From Oscillospiraceae bacterium (GTDB taxonomy: Bacteria > Bacillota > Clostridia > Saccharofermentanales > Saccharofermentanaceae), in the NCBI GenBank assembly GCA_902802325.1, contig CADCLV010000002.1, forward strand, positions 1-64,000: 64,000 nucleotides of DNA, given 5' to 3'. The notes beneath the pieces are model-generated. The model did no database searches. It was not told where the DNA came from and saw only the letters and a program-made list of their open reading frames with translations. Within the stretch, counting starts at the first letter, position 1. Each line of letters begins with the position of its first letter. The translations under genes were made by a program, and so were the position numbers. This document shows positions 15,895 to 24,463 of the stretch, piece by piece.

Positions 15895-17115
15895 ATGAGT
15901 CATTCGTATCGGACAATTATTCTGGCCAGAATGGGTGAGATTGCCCTGAAAGGTTTAAACCGCGGCAAATTTGAGCGCCAGCTCATGGATAATATGCGGT
16001 GGAGACTGAAAGAATTTGGTGCATTTACTATAGTACAGAGCCAGTCCCGTATCTGGATCGAACCTAAGGAAAGCAATGCGGATCTTCTGGAAGATCAGGA
16101 AGTGGCGCAGCAGGTTTTAAAGGCCGTGACCCAGGTCTTTGGTCTGGTGTCCGCAAGTCTTGTGCGCCGTTTCAGCGGGGATATGGAAGATATCAAGAAG
16201 CAATCCGTTCAGCTTACGGACGATATTCTTTCGGAACATGACTATAAGACATTTAAAGTAGAAAGCAAGCGTGGAAATAAGCGTTTCCCGCTGGCTTCTC
16301 CGGAGATCTGCGTAGATGTGGGAGAAGCGATCCTCATTGCCCATCCGGAACTGACTGTTGATGTGCATGAACCGGACTTCATTATCTATGTGGAAGTCCG
16401 TGAGGATCTTTATGTGTATAGTGAGAAACTGGAGGGACATCGTGGTCTTCCTGTCGGCACGGCAGGAAAAGGAATGCTTCTTTTGTCCGGTGGTATCGAC
16501 AGCCCGGTTGCCGGTTATATGATGGCATCCCGCGGCATGCAGCTGGAGGCGATCTATTTCCATTCCTATCCGTATACCAGCGAAAGAGCCCTGGAGAAGG
16601 TAAAAGATCTGGCAAAGATCGTATCCCAGTACTCCGGAACGATACTTCTGCATGTTTGCAATTTTACAGATATCCAGCTTAATCTTTATAAGAACAGCCC
16701 GCAGGATATGCTGACCATTACCATGCGCCGCGTGATGTTTGAGATCGCGGAGGAGCTTGCCAATAAGCAGGGATGCAAATGTCTGATCACCGGTGAATCT
16801 CTGGGTCAGGTGGCCAGTCAGACCATCGAAGCGATCCAGATCACTAATGAGGTCGTCAAAACCATGCCGGTATTCCGTCCTTTGATCGGACTGGATAAAG
16901 AGGAGACCTGCAATATCTCCCGCCGTATCGGTGCATTTGAGACATCGATCCTTCCTTATGAAGACTGCTGCACAGTATTTGTGGCGAAACATCCGAAGAC
17001 CCATCCGCAGAAGAAACATATTATCGAAGCGGAAGAGAAACTGGATATTCCGGCTCTTGTAAAGCAAGGTGTGGAAGGCATCGAAACATATAAGATCGAG
17101 CGCACATCGAAATAA
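15895..17115 (+). CDS. thiI: tRNA 4-thiouridine synthase ThiI
   Basis: Adenylates and thiolates U8 of tRNA using persulfide sulfur, and can also serve thiamine thiazole synthesis. The 406-residue protein has the N-terminal ferredoxin-like and THUMP domains (residues about 1-170) and a PP-loop domain with LLSGGIDSPVAGYMM at about 196-210. The two Cys in YEDCCTVF may participate in sulfur handling. It lacks the C-terminal rhodanese domain of the E. coli enzyme, as in Bacillus, consistent with direct transfer from the adjacent cysteine desulfurase. No terminator follows, and the next gene starts 80 bases on. Confidence 0.96.
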   Translation: MSHSYRTIILARMGEIALKGLNRGKFERQLMDNMRWRLKEFGAFTIVQSQSRIWIEPKESNADLLEDQEVAQQVLKAVTQVFGLVSASLVRRFSGDMEDIKKQSVQLTDDILSEHDYKTFKVESKRGNKRFPLASPEICVDVGEAILIAHPELTVDVHEPDFIIYVEVREDLYVYSEKLEGHRGLPVGTAGKGMLLLSGGIDSPVAGYMMASRGMQLEAIYFHSYPYTSERALEKVKDLAKIVSQYSGTILLHVCNFTDIQLNLYKNSPQDMLTITMRRVMFEIAEELANKQGCKCLITGESLGQVASQTIEAIQITNEVVKTMPVFRPLIGLDKEETCNISRRIGAFETSILPYEDCCTVFVAKHPKTHPQKKHIIEAEEKLDIPALVKQGVEGIETYKIERTSK

Positions 17116-17195
17116 TTATCGTTTGAGCTGCGGTGTTTTTGGTGTAGCAAAAGCACTGCTTTCGGGGGTGACTTTATAAATGAGGAGAAGAAGTC

Positions 17196-18380
17196 ATGTA
17201 TTTACGAAACAAACTCTTAACTGTGCTGAAGGTCAAGAACATCCTTTTGATGATTGCAGGTGTGTTCTTCCTATTTGTCGGATCATATAACATTCTGGAC
17301 CTTTTGATCTATTACAGAAATGACATTGAGACCGCATTGAATGCGAAATCCATGCCGGATTCGATCGATTTTGTCTTGATGGCCATTGTTTTCCTGTTCG
17401 TTGTGCTGCTGTCACGTAAGCTGATCGGGGATGCCCGTTTCTATTCCAGTTATTTCGAAGGTTCCCTTTATCAGCATATCCGTGTCAAAGATCTGGCAGC
17501 AGCGTCCGGTAAGCCGGCTTTTATCGTAGCCATCGAACTGTTTTTCTTCCGTTTCCTTTATATGAAGAAATATAAGTTCACAACGATCGAAGGAAAGCGT
17601 CTTATCGAACTTTTCAGTAAGAAAACTCTTTGCGAATGCAAAAACTGTGGCGCGCCTATCGATAAGAGTGTTTATTTTGCCGGTATCTGCAGCTACTGTG
17701 GAAGTTCCGATGTATTTGCCAAAGTTCTGGCCGGAGACCGTTTCTACAGTATTTCCAATGAAGTAAAAAGAGGTGTGAACTGTCCTTCTTACTACGAAGG
17801 GAAAAATCTGGGCGTGAAGAAGACTTTGTCCGTTATCCTGATCGTTGTTGGATTAGCTGTTGCTGCAATCATGGGATTCATGATTGCCGACAGCGCATCG
17901 AACTATAACAACAAAGAATATCTTCGTGAAAAGCTCTTCGATACATCGAATCATCTGTATTCTTTTGACGCGATCCGTGCCGAGCTGATCTCGCTTATCG
18001 TCTTTGGCGGAATTCTTCTTATTATTCTTCTTGTACTGGCTGCACGTCGTTTCTACAAGCTTTTCTTCATTAATGAAGCCGAGTCCTGTGCCAAGTATTT
18101 TTCTACCTGCAAGTCGCCTTTTATTCCGGCGGAAGGACTGCCGTCGATCAAGGCTTCCGGAAATAAGAAGATGAGAAGAGTCAGAGGTGCTCTGAAAAAT
18201 GCTTATCTTGCCCACTGTACGCTGGAAGTTCATGAGGAAGTCATGAAGGTGGCGCTGGCAAAAAAGATCGTGAAAGATACCTGCCCGAACTGTGCCTCTC
18301 CCATCAACGGTGCTGTTGATGAGAATTATGTCTGCCAGGTCTGCGGGAGTAAAATCATGGGTGTCATCGAGAAAAAGTAA
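17196..18380 (+). CDS. Unknown membrane protein with two zinc ribbons
   Basis: A 394-residue protein that I do not recognise. Hydrophobic segments lie at about residues 15-38, 58-75, 210-232 and 268-292. Between the second and third is a zinc ribbon, CECKNCGAPIDKS ... CSYCGSS (about 147-169). The C-terminal tail has another, CPNCASPING ... CQVCGSK (about 365-388). Both ribbons should face the cytoplasm if all four segments span. The remainder is basic and helical. The start at ATG 17196 has GAGGAG upstream. A terminator follows. Function is unknown; membrane-tethered zinc ribbons often scaffold protein or RNA partners, but that is only an analogy. Confidence 0.7.
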   Translation: MYLRNKLLTVLKVKNILLMIAGVFFLFVGSYNILDLLIYYRNDIETALNAKSMPDSIDFVLMAIVFLFVVLLSRKLIGDARFYSSYFEGSLYQHIRVKDLAAASGKPAFIVAIELFFFRFLYMKKYKFTTIEGKRLIELFSKKTLCECKNCGAPIDKSVYFAGICSYCGSSDVFAKVLAGDRFYSISNEVKRGVNCPSYYEGKNLGVKKTLSVILIVVGLAVAAIMGFMIADSASNYNNKEYLREKLFDTSNHLYSFDAIRAELISLIVFGGILLIILLVLAARRFYKLFFINEAESCAKYFSTCKSPFIPAEGLPSIKASGNKKMRRVRGALKNAYLAHCTLEVHEEVMKVALAKKIVKDTCPNCASPINGAVDENYVCQVCGSKIMGVIEKK

Positions 18381-18405
18381 TCGAGAAGAGAAAATGAATG
18401 ATGAG

Positions 18406-18448
18406 AAAAGGACTGCCTTTATTATGGGGAAAGACAGTCCTTTTCTTC
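18406..18448. terminator. Bidirectional terminator between zinc-ribbon and esterase genes
   Basis: AAAAGGACTG (18406-18415) pairs perfectly with CAGTCCTTTT (18435-18444). The T-rich ends on both strands allow it to end the plus-strand gene and the convergent esterase-GH43 gene. Confidence 0.8.
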
Positions 18449-18493
18449 TGGAGTGAGGATAGAAAAATAGTATAACGGATAAGGCGGAGAACC

Positions 18494-21466
18494 TTATTCG
18501 TGAATACACTTTATGGAGCGAAGCATCACATCTCCGCCGCCCTTGTAGGTGAGATACAGGGCAGATACGCCGTCCGGGATCTTGCAGTCGGAAGTGTATT
18601 TCTTCCAGACAGTCATGAAGTTTACCGGGATCTCGGCAAGAACTTCACCATCGATCGAAGTTCTGACTTCAAATGTACCGTTACCGTAACCTCGGACTTC
18701 CAGTGTAATACCGGACACACCCTTAAAGTCAATGTACTTAAAGCCGATCACGGTACCTTCATGAATTCCGGCAATGAAGGCCGGATCACGGTCGCCGTCT
18801 TTTCCGTCCTGGGAAACATACGGTGCATGGAACTGCCCTAAGTAGGGGTTTTCCAGCATATCCCGGTTAAAGAGATGGCAGGCGATATAGGCCGGGATCT
18901 CTTCAGTGTCGCGAAGCGGACCGCCATTTAAACCGCAGGAAGTGATCTCTGCCTGCTTGATGCTGCCGTCTTCACGGAACTCGATCTTCTCGGCACAGCC
19001 CTGACGGGAATACCAGGTGTTGTTGGTATGACGGTGGTAGAAGATGTACCATTCGCCACAGATCTCGACGATGCTGCCGTGATTGTTGGCACCATAGGCG
19101 GACGGTTCTTCCGCTTTCTTATATGTATCGATACCCAGATCGCAGTTGCTGATGATGACACCGCCGTAGGTGAATGGGCCTTCCGGATCTTTCGAGGTGG
19201 CATAGCAGAGCTCGTGCATGACCTGCGAAGAATAGATGAAGTAGTAGATGCCGTTTCTTTCTCGGATGGAAGGCGCTTCGAAGAAGGCGTGACCTTCGTA
19301 TTCCGTGCCGCCGGCATACATGGTGCCCGGAACGATGAATTGCGGGCCTTTTTTAATTGTCAGCATATCTGCATCAAGTACGGTGACCATGGCTCCGTGA
19401 CGGGACGCATCGGTCTGGCCGCAGAAACCGGTATACAGATACGTGGTGTCGCCGATGGTGATGACACCCGGATCAAACTGCGGTTCATCTGTTTCTTTCT
19501 TTCCAAGAAGAGTACCGTCCTCGTAGTGGACATGGCCATAGAAGGAGAACGGTCCCTGTGGCTTATCGCTCTTGGCAACCGCAACGACACTCTGATTATC
19601 CAGTACATAGAAAAGATAATATTTTCCATCCGGGCCGACTGTGACATCCGGCGCATAGAGGCAGCCGTTGTTTTCCTGGTTGTCCGGGTCATCTGTACGA
19701 CGGTAGGAAACACCTTCGTATCTCCAGTTGCCGAGATCATTGACAGGGGCCGACCAGCTTACATAGTCACCGGGGCAGAAGAAGCGGCCGTTGAAATAGT
19801 CATGGGAACCATATACATAGATACGGTCACCAAATACATACGGCTCGCCATCCGGAATATATTCCCAGGAAGGAAGATATGGATTAAAGGCCTGCTTTTT
19901 AAGAGGTGCCTGCATAGCGGCGATACTTGCGTTCTGACGGTTTACCTGGCTCAGATTTCCCAGAGCGCGATCCGTCAGATAGTCGATAAAGAACTGGTAG
20001 AAAGCAGAATGACCGCATTTTGCTACACATCCGTCCGGCGTGAAATGCATCTCATTTTGTGCGTCATTCTTATACGGCAGCCACTTGGTCATTTCTGATC
20101 CGGTGATATCCATGCCGTTCGGGTCGCCGTTTTTAATGAAGTTTGTGATGTAGTTGGTCATCTGGCGGGCCAGGTCATAGTGACGGCCGGTGAACGGTCT
20201 CCAGCAGGCTGCCAATGTTTCAAAGAAGAACCACAGATCAACAGAGTGGAAGGTGCCCGGATTGTCTTCACCGGGGATATCGATCTCAAAGCTGTAGTAG
20301 AAGCCGGGAGCGGAAGTCTTGTCCAGCGCTGCCTTTACAGAAGCTTCAATACCGCGAAGTGTCGCATACTGGTTTCCGTTTTTCACTTCGTAGCTTTCCG
20401 GGAAGGAAAGGAAAGTATCGGCACGGTCTCCAAAGAGGTCTCTGGCTTTATTCTCGAAATCTTCTTTTGAATCCGCAAATATGAAACTTGGGAACTCATC
20501 AAAGGTGTTACCGGCAAGGATCGGCACATTTGCCTGCTTTCCCTGAAGCATCAGCTTGAAAGGTTCGTCCGTTAAATAGACATGATCGATGCAGGGAGTA
20601 AAGAAGAACATGTTCTTTTCACGGAACTCCGCATACTTATTGCGGATCGTCAGTGCATCGATCTTTCTTGCTTCCTCGATCGTGGAAACGCCCAGATCAG
20701 CCAGGAATTTCTCGCCCATCTTGCAGGTTTCTTCGATGGGACGGGGAGTGATAACGGAATCTTTGATATACGGGCTCTCGATGATTCCCGAATAAATGAT
20801 GGCTTTCTGGTAAAGTCCGATGCTGGACTTTGAAGTCAGATGTGTAAGAACAGAACCGCCGCCAGCGGACTGGCCGGAGATGGTGATGTTCTTCGGGTCG
20901 CCGCCGAAGTTTTTGATGTTGCGTACGACCCACTTAATGCCGGCCTGCTGGTCCAGATTACCGAAGTTTGCCGGAGCATCCGGAGATTCTTTTACGAGAT
21001 CCGGATGGGATAAAAAACCCAGGGCGCCGAGACGATAGTTGACACTGACAACAATGACACCACGCTTGGCGATGTTCTCACCGTTGAATTCCATTTCGCG
21101 TGGATATCCCCACTGGAATCCGCCACCAAAGAACCAGATCAGTACCGGCAAGTTATCGTTTTCCGACTGGGCCGGTGTCCAGACATTCAGGTAGAGGCAG
21201 TCCTCATCCATTTCAATATCTTTATCCACATGCCACTCCCGGCAGTATATATCTGTGCCGACGCCCGGCTGGTCCTGAACGGAGATAGGGGCGAACTTGC
21301 TGCACTCTCTGATTCCTTCCCAGTTTTCTACAGGCTGCGGAGCACGCCAGCGGTTTTCGCCGACCGGCGGAGCGGCAAAAGGAATGCCTTTAAAAACGGA
21401 GATGCGGGTGTTGTTTCCCTGAAATCCGCGTACAAGTCCATTTTCTGTCGATACCAGTTTTAACAT
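18494..21466 (-). CDS. Carboxylesterase - GH43 glycosidase - CBM-like fusion
   Basis: A 990-residue three-part enzyme. Residues 1 to about 515 are a type-B carboxylesterase: FGGGFQWG oxyanion region, GQSAGG with nucleophile S200, EDCLYLNVW. Residues about 535-850 are a five-bladed GH43 domain: IPDGEPYVFGDRIYVYGSHD, LYAPDVTVGPDGKYYLFY and FFEAPSIRERNGIYY supply the expected Asp, Asp and Glu positions. The last 130 residues look like a CBM6-type beta-sandwich (GYGNGTFEVRTSIDGE). There is no signal peptide, so it should act in the cytoplasm. It could remove acyl or feruloyl groups and then arabinose or xylose from imported oligosaccharides. It starts one base after the regulator stop, with AAAGGAGG inside the regulator gene. 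Confidence 0.85.
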   Translation of the reverse strand: MLKLVSTENGLVRGFQGNNTRISVFKGIPFAAPPVGENRWRAPQPVENWEGIRECSKFAPISVQDQPGVGTDIYCREWHVDKDIEMDEDCLYLNVWTPAQSENDNLPVLIWFFGGGFQWGYPREMEFNGENIAKRGVIVVSVNYRLGALGFLSHPDLVKESPDAPANFGNLDQQAGIKWVVRNIKNFGGDPKNITISGQSAGGGSVLTHLTSKSSIGLYQKAIIYSGIIESPYIKDSVITPRPIEETCKMGEKFLADLGVSTIEEARKIDALTIRNKYAEFREKNMFFFTPCIDHVYLTDEPFKLMLQGKQANVPILAGNTFDEFPSFIFADSKEDFENKARDLFGDRADTFLSFPESYEVKNGNQYATLRGIEASVKAALDKTSAPGFYYSFEIDIPGEDNPGTFHSVDLWFFFETLAACWRPFTGRHYDLARQMTNYITNFIKNGDPNGMDITGSEMTKWLPYKNDAQNEMHFTPDGCVAKCGHSAFYQFFIDYLTDRALGNLSQVNRQNASIAAMQAPLKKQAFNPYLPSWEYIPDGEPYVFGDRIYVYGSHDYFNGRFFCPGDYVSWSAPVNDLGNWRYEGVSYRRTDDPDNQENNGCLYAPDVTVGPDGKYYLFYVLDNQSVVAVAKSDKPQGPFSFYGHVHYEDGTLLGKKETDEPQFDPGVITIGDTTYLYTGFCGQTDASRHGAMVTVLDADMLTIKKGPQFIVPGTMYAGGTEYEGHAFFEAPSIRERNGIYYFIYSSQVMHELCYATSKDPEGPFTYGGVIISNCDLGIDTYKKAEEPSAYGANNHGSIVEICGEWYIFYHRHTNNTWYSRQGCAEKIEFREDGSIKQAEITSCGLNGGPLRDTEEIPAYIACHLFNRDMLENPYLGQFHAPYVSQDGKDGDRDPAFIAGIHEGTVIGFKYIDFKGVSGITLEVRGYGNGTFEVRTSIDGEVLAEIPVNFMTVWKKYTSDCKIPDGVSALYLTYKGGGDVMLRSIKCIHE

Positions 21467-21467
21467 G

Positions 21468-22430
21468 TCATGCCTCCTTTGTCCCGTGCTGTTCCATAGC
21501 CTCAGGGTTGCGACTGATGTAATAGATCTTCATTTGAATATTCTGGCTATAGTCTCCGAAGTCTTCACCGAATAATGTCAGACCGCCGCAGTTTGCCGTG
21601 TCTTTCGGAACGGCGAAAGTCAGGTCGATAGTGGAGTTATAGTCAATGGCCAGATCCGCGAGTGTTGTGTCGCCGATCCGGTTTGTTCCGTCGATGAACG
21701 TACCCTTATCATTGATGAGAAGAGTCTTTAAAAGTCCGTACTGGTTCAGTGGCGCCGGCCACCAGGTAGGGGAGATCATTCCCTTTCTGTCACCGAAGTC
21801 ACCGGGGCTGACCCAGCTTCCCAGGAATTTATCATTAATATAGAAATGTATATCACTGGGGTAATCATTATTGTAGGAAGGACATTCCGAAGAGATCTCA
21901 AAAGAGATCTGGATCTCACGGGCAACCTGTCCTGCTTTTAAGCGGTTCGGAAGATTATAGGTGATCGAGCCATACCCAAGCCACAGGATCCCTGCCTGAA
22001 ATCGCTCCGGATAAGAAAAGACACGCGGGTCATCGAATTCGCCGATGATCTCCTTCGGAGTACAGATACCGCAGGTAGGATGGATATCACAGCGTGTATA
22101 ATGCCCGACAGCAATGCTGTCTTCGTAGCTGGGAAGAAAATTCTGGTTTCTATCCGAAAACATGTCGATGATGATGCGGTCATGTACCGGCTGAACGATC
22201 TTCTGGACTCCGCGCTTTCCGGACGTGGTCTTAATGGTGACAAGTCCAGCGCTTTCCAGCTTGCTGACGTGAAGAGTGATCGCACTGTTGGTCACATTCA
22301 AAGTGGTGGCCAGATCATTCATGCTCAGATTATCGTTTTCATAGATCAGTTCCATGATCTGGAGACGGGTGGGTGTGCTTAATGCCTTAAATACTTCGGC
22401 TGCTTCCTGTAAGGAATGTAAACAAAGCAT
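21468..22430 (-). CDS. ArsR-family regulator with C-terminal sensor-like domain
   Basis: A 320-residue transcription factor. Residues about 8-95 are a winged helix of ArsR type (FKALSTPTRLQIMELI, NDLATTLNVTNSAITLHVSKLESAGLV). Residues about 115-320 form an unfamiliar domain with four Cys/His near 118-130 (RCDIHPTCGIC) and a beta-rich pattern that could bind a sugar. Regulators of this long type often lie beside pentosan genes in Clostridia. It is the first gene of a two-gene operon with the esterase-GH43 fusion and diverges from abfA. A promoter and a ten-base-arm palindrome lie in its leader, so autoregulation is likely. Inducer identity (arabinose, xylose or oligosaccharide) is inference. 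Confidence 0.8.
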   Translation of the reverse strand: MLCLHSLQEAAEVFKALSTPTRLQIMELIYENDNLSMNDLATTLNVTNSAITLHVSKLESAGLVTIKTTSGKRGVQKIVQPVHDRIIIDMFSDRNQNFLPSYEDSIAVGHYTRCDIHPTCGICTPKEIIGEFDDPRVFSYPERFQAGILWLGYGSITYNLPNRLKAGQVAREIQISFEISSECPSYNNDYPSDIHFYINDKFLGSWVSPGDFGDRKGMISPTWWPAPLNQYGLLKTLLINDKGTFIDGTNRIGDTTLADLAIDYNSTIDLTFAVPKDTANCGGLTLFGEDFGDYSQNIQMKIYYISRNPEAMEQHGTKEA

Positions 22431-22451
22431 GGTGAAACTCCTGTTCTACAG

Positions 22452-22477
22452 AGTATTTCACAAATGCGTGAAATACT
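22452..22477. promoter_or_regulatory. Palindromic operator candidate in the regulator leader
   Basis: AGTATTTCAC (22452-22461) and GTGAAATACT (22468-22477) are perfect inverted repeats around AAATGC. The site lies downstream of the regulator promoter, where bound protein would block transcription. ArsR-type dimers bind such symmetrical sites. Confidence 0.65.
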
Positions 22478-22496
22478 TCAGCATTTTCTCTATTCA

Positions 22497-22525
22497 ATAA
22501 TATCGAAGAAGATATTTGTCTTCAA
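22497..22525 (-). promoter_or_regulatory. Promoter for the ArsR regulator - esterase/GH43 operon
   Basis: On the minus strand TTGAAG (22525-22520), a 17-base spacer and TATTAT (22502-22497). A short inverted repeat, GAAGA/TCTTC (22508-22512 and 22519-22523), overlaps the spacer. Confidence 0.65.
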
Positions 22526-22561
22526 CATGAAAAAGTCTAGGTCAAATCCCTTGAAACTGCA

Positions 22562-22650
22562 CATTCCGAAAAGTTGTACTTGCTTTTTCGAATGTTGTCA
22601 TGTAACGTAAATTCAAGGAAAAAGTGTATTTTTTCAGCACTTTCGAAAGT
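22562..22650. promoter_or_regulatory. abfA upstream region with two TTCGAA-centred palindromes
   Basis: ACTTTCGAAAGT (22639-22650) is a perfect 12-base palindrome 42 bases before the abfA start. A related core TTTTCGAA (22585-22592) belongs to a looser inverted repeat with CATTCCGAAAA (22562-22572). The two cores are 55 bases apart. I could not place a convincing -35/-10 pair for abfA here. Confidence 0.45.
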
Positions 22651-22692
22651 AAAAACGTTTTTTGTTTCACTATCAACAGAAGGAGCTCGAAT

Positions 22693-24204
22693 ATGTTTAA
22701 ACTCGTGATGGATCCGGGCAAAGAAAAAGGACATATTGCGCCGGAGATCCAGGGGCATTTCTCGGAGCATCTGGGCCGCTGCATCTACGGTGGTGTCTTT
22801 GTAGGAGAAAATTCTGATATCCCCAATACTAACGGTATGCGAAACGATGTGGTGGAGGCACTGCGTAATCTTCAGATCCCGGTCCTTCGCTGGCCGGGCG
22901 GATGTTTTGCCGATGAATATCACTGGAAAGACGGAATCGGTGAGAAATCAAGCCGCAAAAAGATGATCAATACCAACTGGGGCGGTGTCGTGGAAGACAA
23001 CAGTTTTGGAACCCACGAGTATATGGAGCTTTGCCGCCAGCTTGGCTGTAAGACCTATATCAACGGAAATGTCGGTTCCGGAACTGTACAGGAGATGAGC
23101 GAGTGGGTCGAGTATATGACCTTTGACGGTGTCTCTCCGATGGCGGAACTTCGTAAGAAAAACGGAAGTGAAAAGCCGTGGACGGTGAATTACTTCGGTA
23201 TTGGAAATGAGAACTGGGGATGCGGCGGAAATATGGTTCCGGAGTACTATGCCAACCAGTTCCGTCAGTATCAGTCCTATGTAAAAAACTATGACCCCAA
23301 TAAGAAAATTTTAAAGATCGCCTGCGGTCCGAATGCTCAGGATTATGAGTGGACAGAGACGGTATTGAACCAGTGCCATAAACTGTCCGGTTCCTGGAAT
23401 AATGCACATGGTTTTATGGATGGTATTTCGCTTCATTACTATACGCTTCCGTATGACTGGAATAAGAAAGGCGCTGCAACCGGTTTTAATGAAAAAGAGT
23501 GGTATATGACTTTAAGTAAGACGCTCTTTATGGAAGAACTGGTCACTAAGCATTCGGCAATCATCGACCGTTATGATCCGGATCACCAGATCGGACTGAT
23601 CGTGGATGAATGGGGCACCTGGTACGATGTGGAAGAAGGAACCAATCCGGGCTTCCTATATCAGCAGAATACTATGCGTGATGCCCTGGTTGCCGCTATT
23701 AACCTGAACATCTTCAACAAGCACTGTGACCGTGTAAAGATGGCAAATATCGCCCAGCTGGTCAATGTCCTTCAGGCCGTGATCCTGACGGAAGGGGAAC
23801 AGATGATCAAGACCCCGACATATCACGTATTCGATATGTATAAGTACCATCAGGACAACACTCTGGTGGAAAGCTTTGTGGAAAGTGAAAACATTGGTCT
23901 GGAAGAACAGTATATGGTTCCGAACCTGCATGAATCCTGCTCGAAAGATAAGGATGGAAAATACCATATCACTCTGGCCAATCTTTCCTGCAAGGAAAGC
24001 TACGATATGGCTGTATGCCTTTTGGGAAATACGGTTTCTTCCGTCAAAGCACAGATCGTCAGCGGAAAGATGGATGATAAGAATACCTTTGATGATCCGG
24101 AAGCTGTAAAGGTGAAAGAGATGACGGATGTGAAAGCAGAGGCAGATCAGATCCGCTTTACGATCCCGGCATGTAGTGTGATCCATCTGGAGGTTACTCT
24201 CTGA
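22693..24204 (+). CDS. abfA: GH51 alpha-L-arabinofuranosidase
   Basis: Releases terminal L-arabinofuranose from arabinoxylan or arabinan oligosaccharides with retention. The start is ATG 22693 after AAGGAGC; a longer frame to 22624 would include the operator. The 503-residue length is usual for GH51. The acid/base Glu is E173 in [10 protein letters not shown], the position seen in characterised enzymes. The nucleophile is E306 in [10 protein letters not shown]. No signal peptide is present, so the enzyme is intracellular. It begins an operon whose next genes overlap or nearly touch (DUF6171, kinase, AraD), linking arabinose release to its metabolism. Confidence 0.95.
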   Translation: MFKLVMDPGKEKGHIAPEIQGHFSEHLGRCIYGGVFVGENSDIPNTNGMRNDVVEALRNLQIPVLRWPGGCFADEYHWKDGIGEKSSRKKMINTNWGGVVEDNSFGTHEYMELCRQLGCKTYINGNVGSGTVQEMSEWVEYMTFDGVSPMAELRKKNGSEKPWTVNYFGIGNENWGCGGNMVPEYYANQFRQYQSYVKNYDPNKKILKIACGPNAQDYEWTETVLNQCHKLSGSWNNAHGFMDGISLHYYTLPYDWNKKGAATGFNEKEWYMTLSKTLFMEELVTKHSAIIDRYDPDHQIGLIVDEWGTWYDVEEGTNPGFLYQQNTMRDALVAAINLNIFNKHCDRVKMANIAQLVNVLQAVILTEGEQMIKTPTYHVFDMYKYHQDNTLVESFVESENIGLEEQYMVPNLHESCSKDKDGKYHITLANLSCKESYDMAVCLLGNTVSSVKAQIVSGKMDDKNTFDDPEAVKVKEMTDVKAEADQIRFTIPACSVIHLEVTL

Positions 24205-24455
24205 TGGATTTTTCCAAGCCCTGCCGCCGCTGCCTTTTAAGTGAGATGGATGAGTCCTCTTATAAGAGTGTGGTGGAAAAAGGTCTTTCGGGTCTTTTGC
24301 CTGAGGATCGGGCAGAGGAAAAACTATACAAGGACCGCTTACAGATGTGCTGTTCTTGTGATAACTTAATGAGTGGAACGTGTCTTTCCTGCGGATGCTA
24401 TGTGGAGATACGCGCTGCGATCAATAAGGGACGTTGTCCCGAGAAAAAATGGTGA
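24204..24455 (+). CDS. DUF6171 Cys-rich small protein
   Basis: An 83-residue protein with nine cysteines: CRRC at residues 7-10, CCSC near 49-52, then TCLSCGCYVEIRAA and a final Cys near 78. The pattern suggests two zinc or Fe-S sites and matches DUF6171, a clostridial family without known function. Its ATG overlaps the abfA stop (TGATG), so it is translated with the arabinofuranosidase, and the sugar kinase follows after eight bases. A constant place in a pentose operon hints at a helper or regulatory role, but nothing in the sequence identifies it further. Confidence 0.75.
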   Translation: MDFSKPCRRCLLSEMDESSYKSVVEKGLSGLLPEDRAEEKLYKDRLQMCCSCDNLMSGTCLSCGCYVEIRAAINKGRCPEKKW

Positions 24456-24463
24456 GGTGTCTT

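Noticed and set aside
1810-17159. GCAGTGCTTTTGC at 1810-1822 and its reverse complement at 17147-17159
   Set aside because: A 13-base match in two intergenic regions could be a repeat family, but two copies with different surroundings are too few and chance or terminator-like sequence is adequate.
19028-20098. 356-codon open frame on the plus strand inside the esterase-GH43 gene
   Set aside because: The minus-strand reading contains complete catalytic motifs of two enzyme families; the plus-strand frame contains none.
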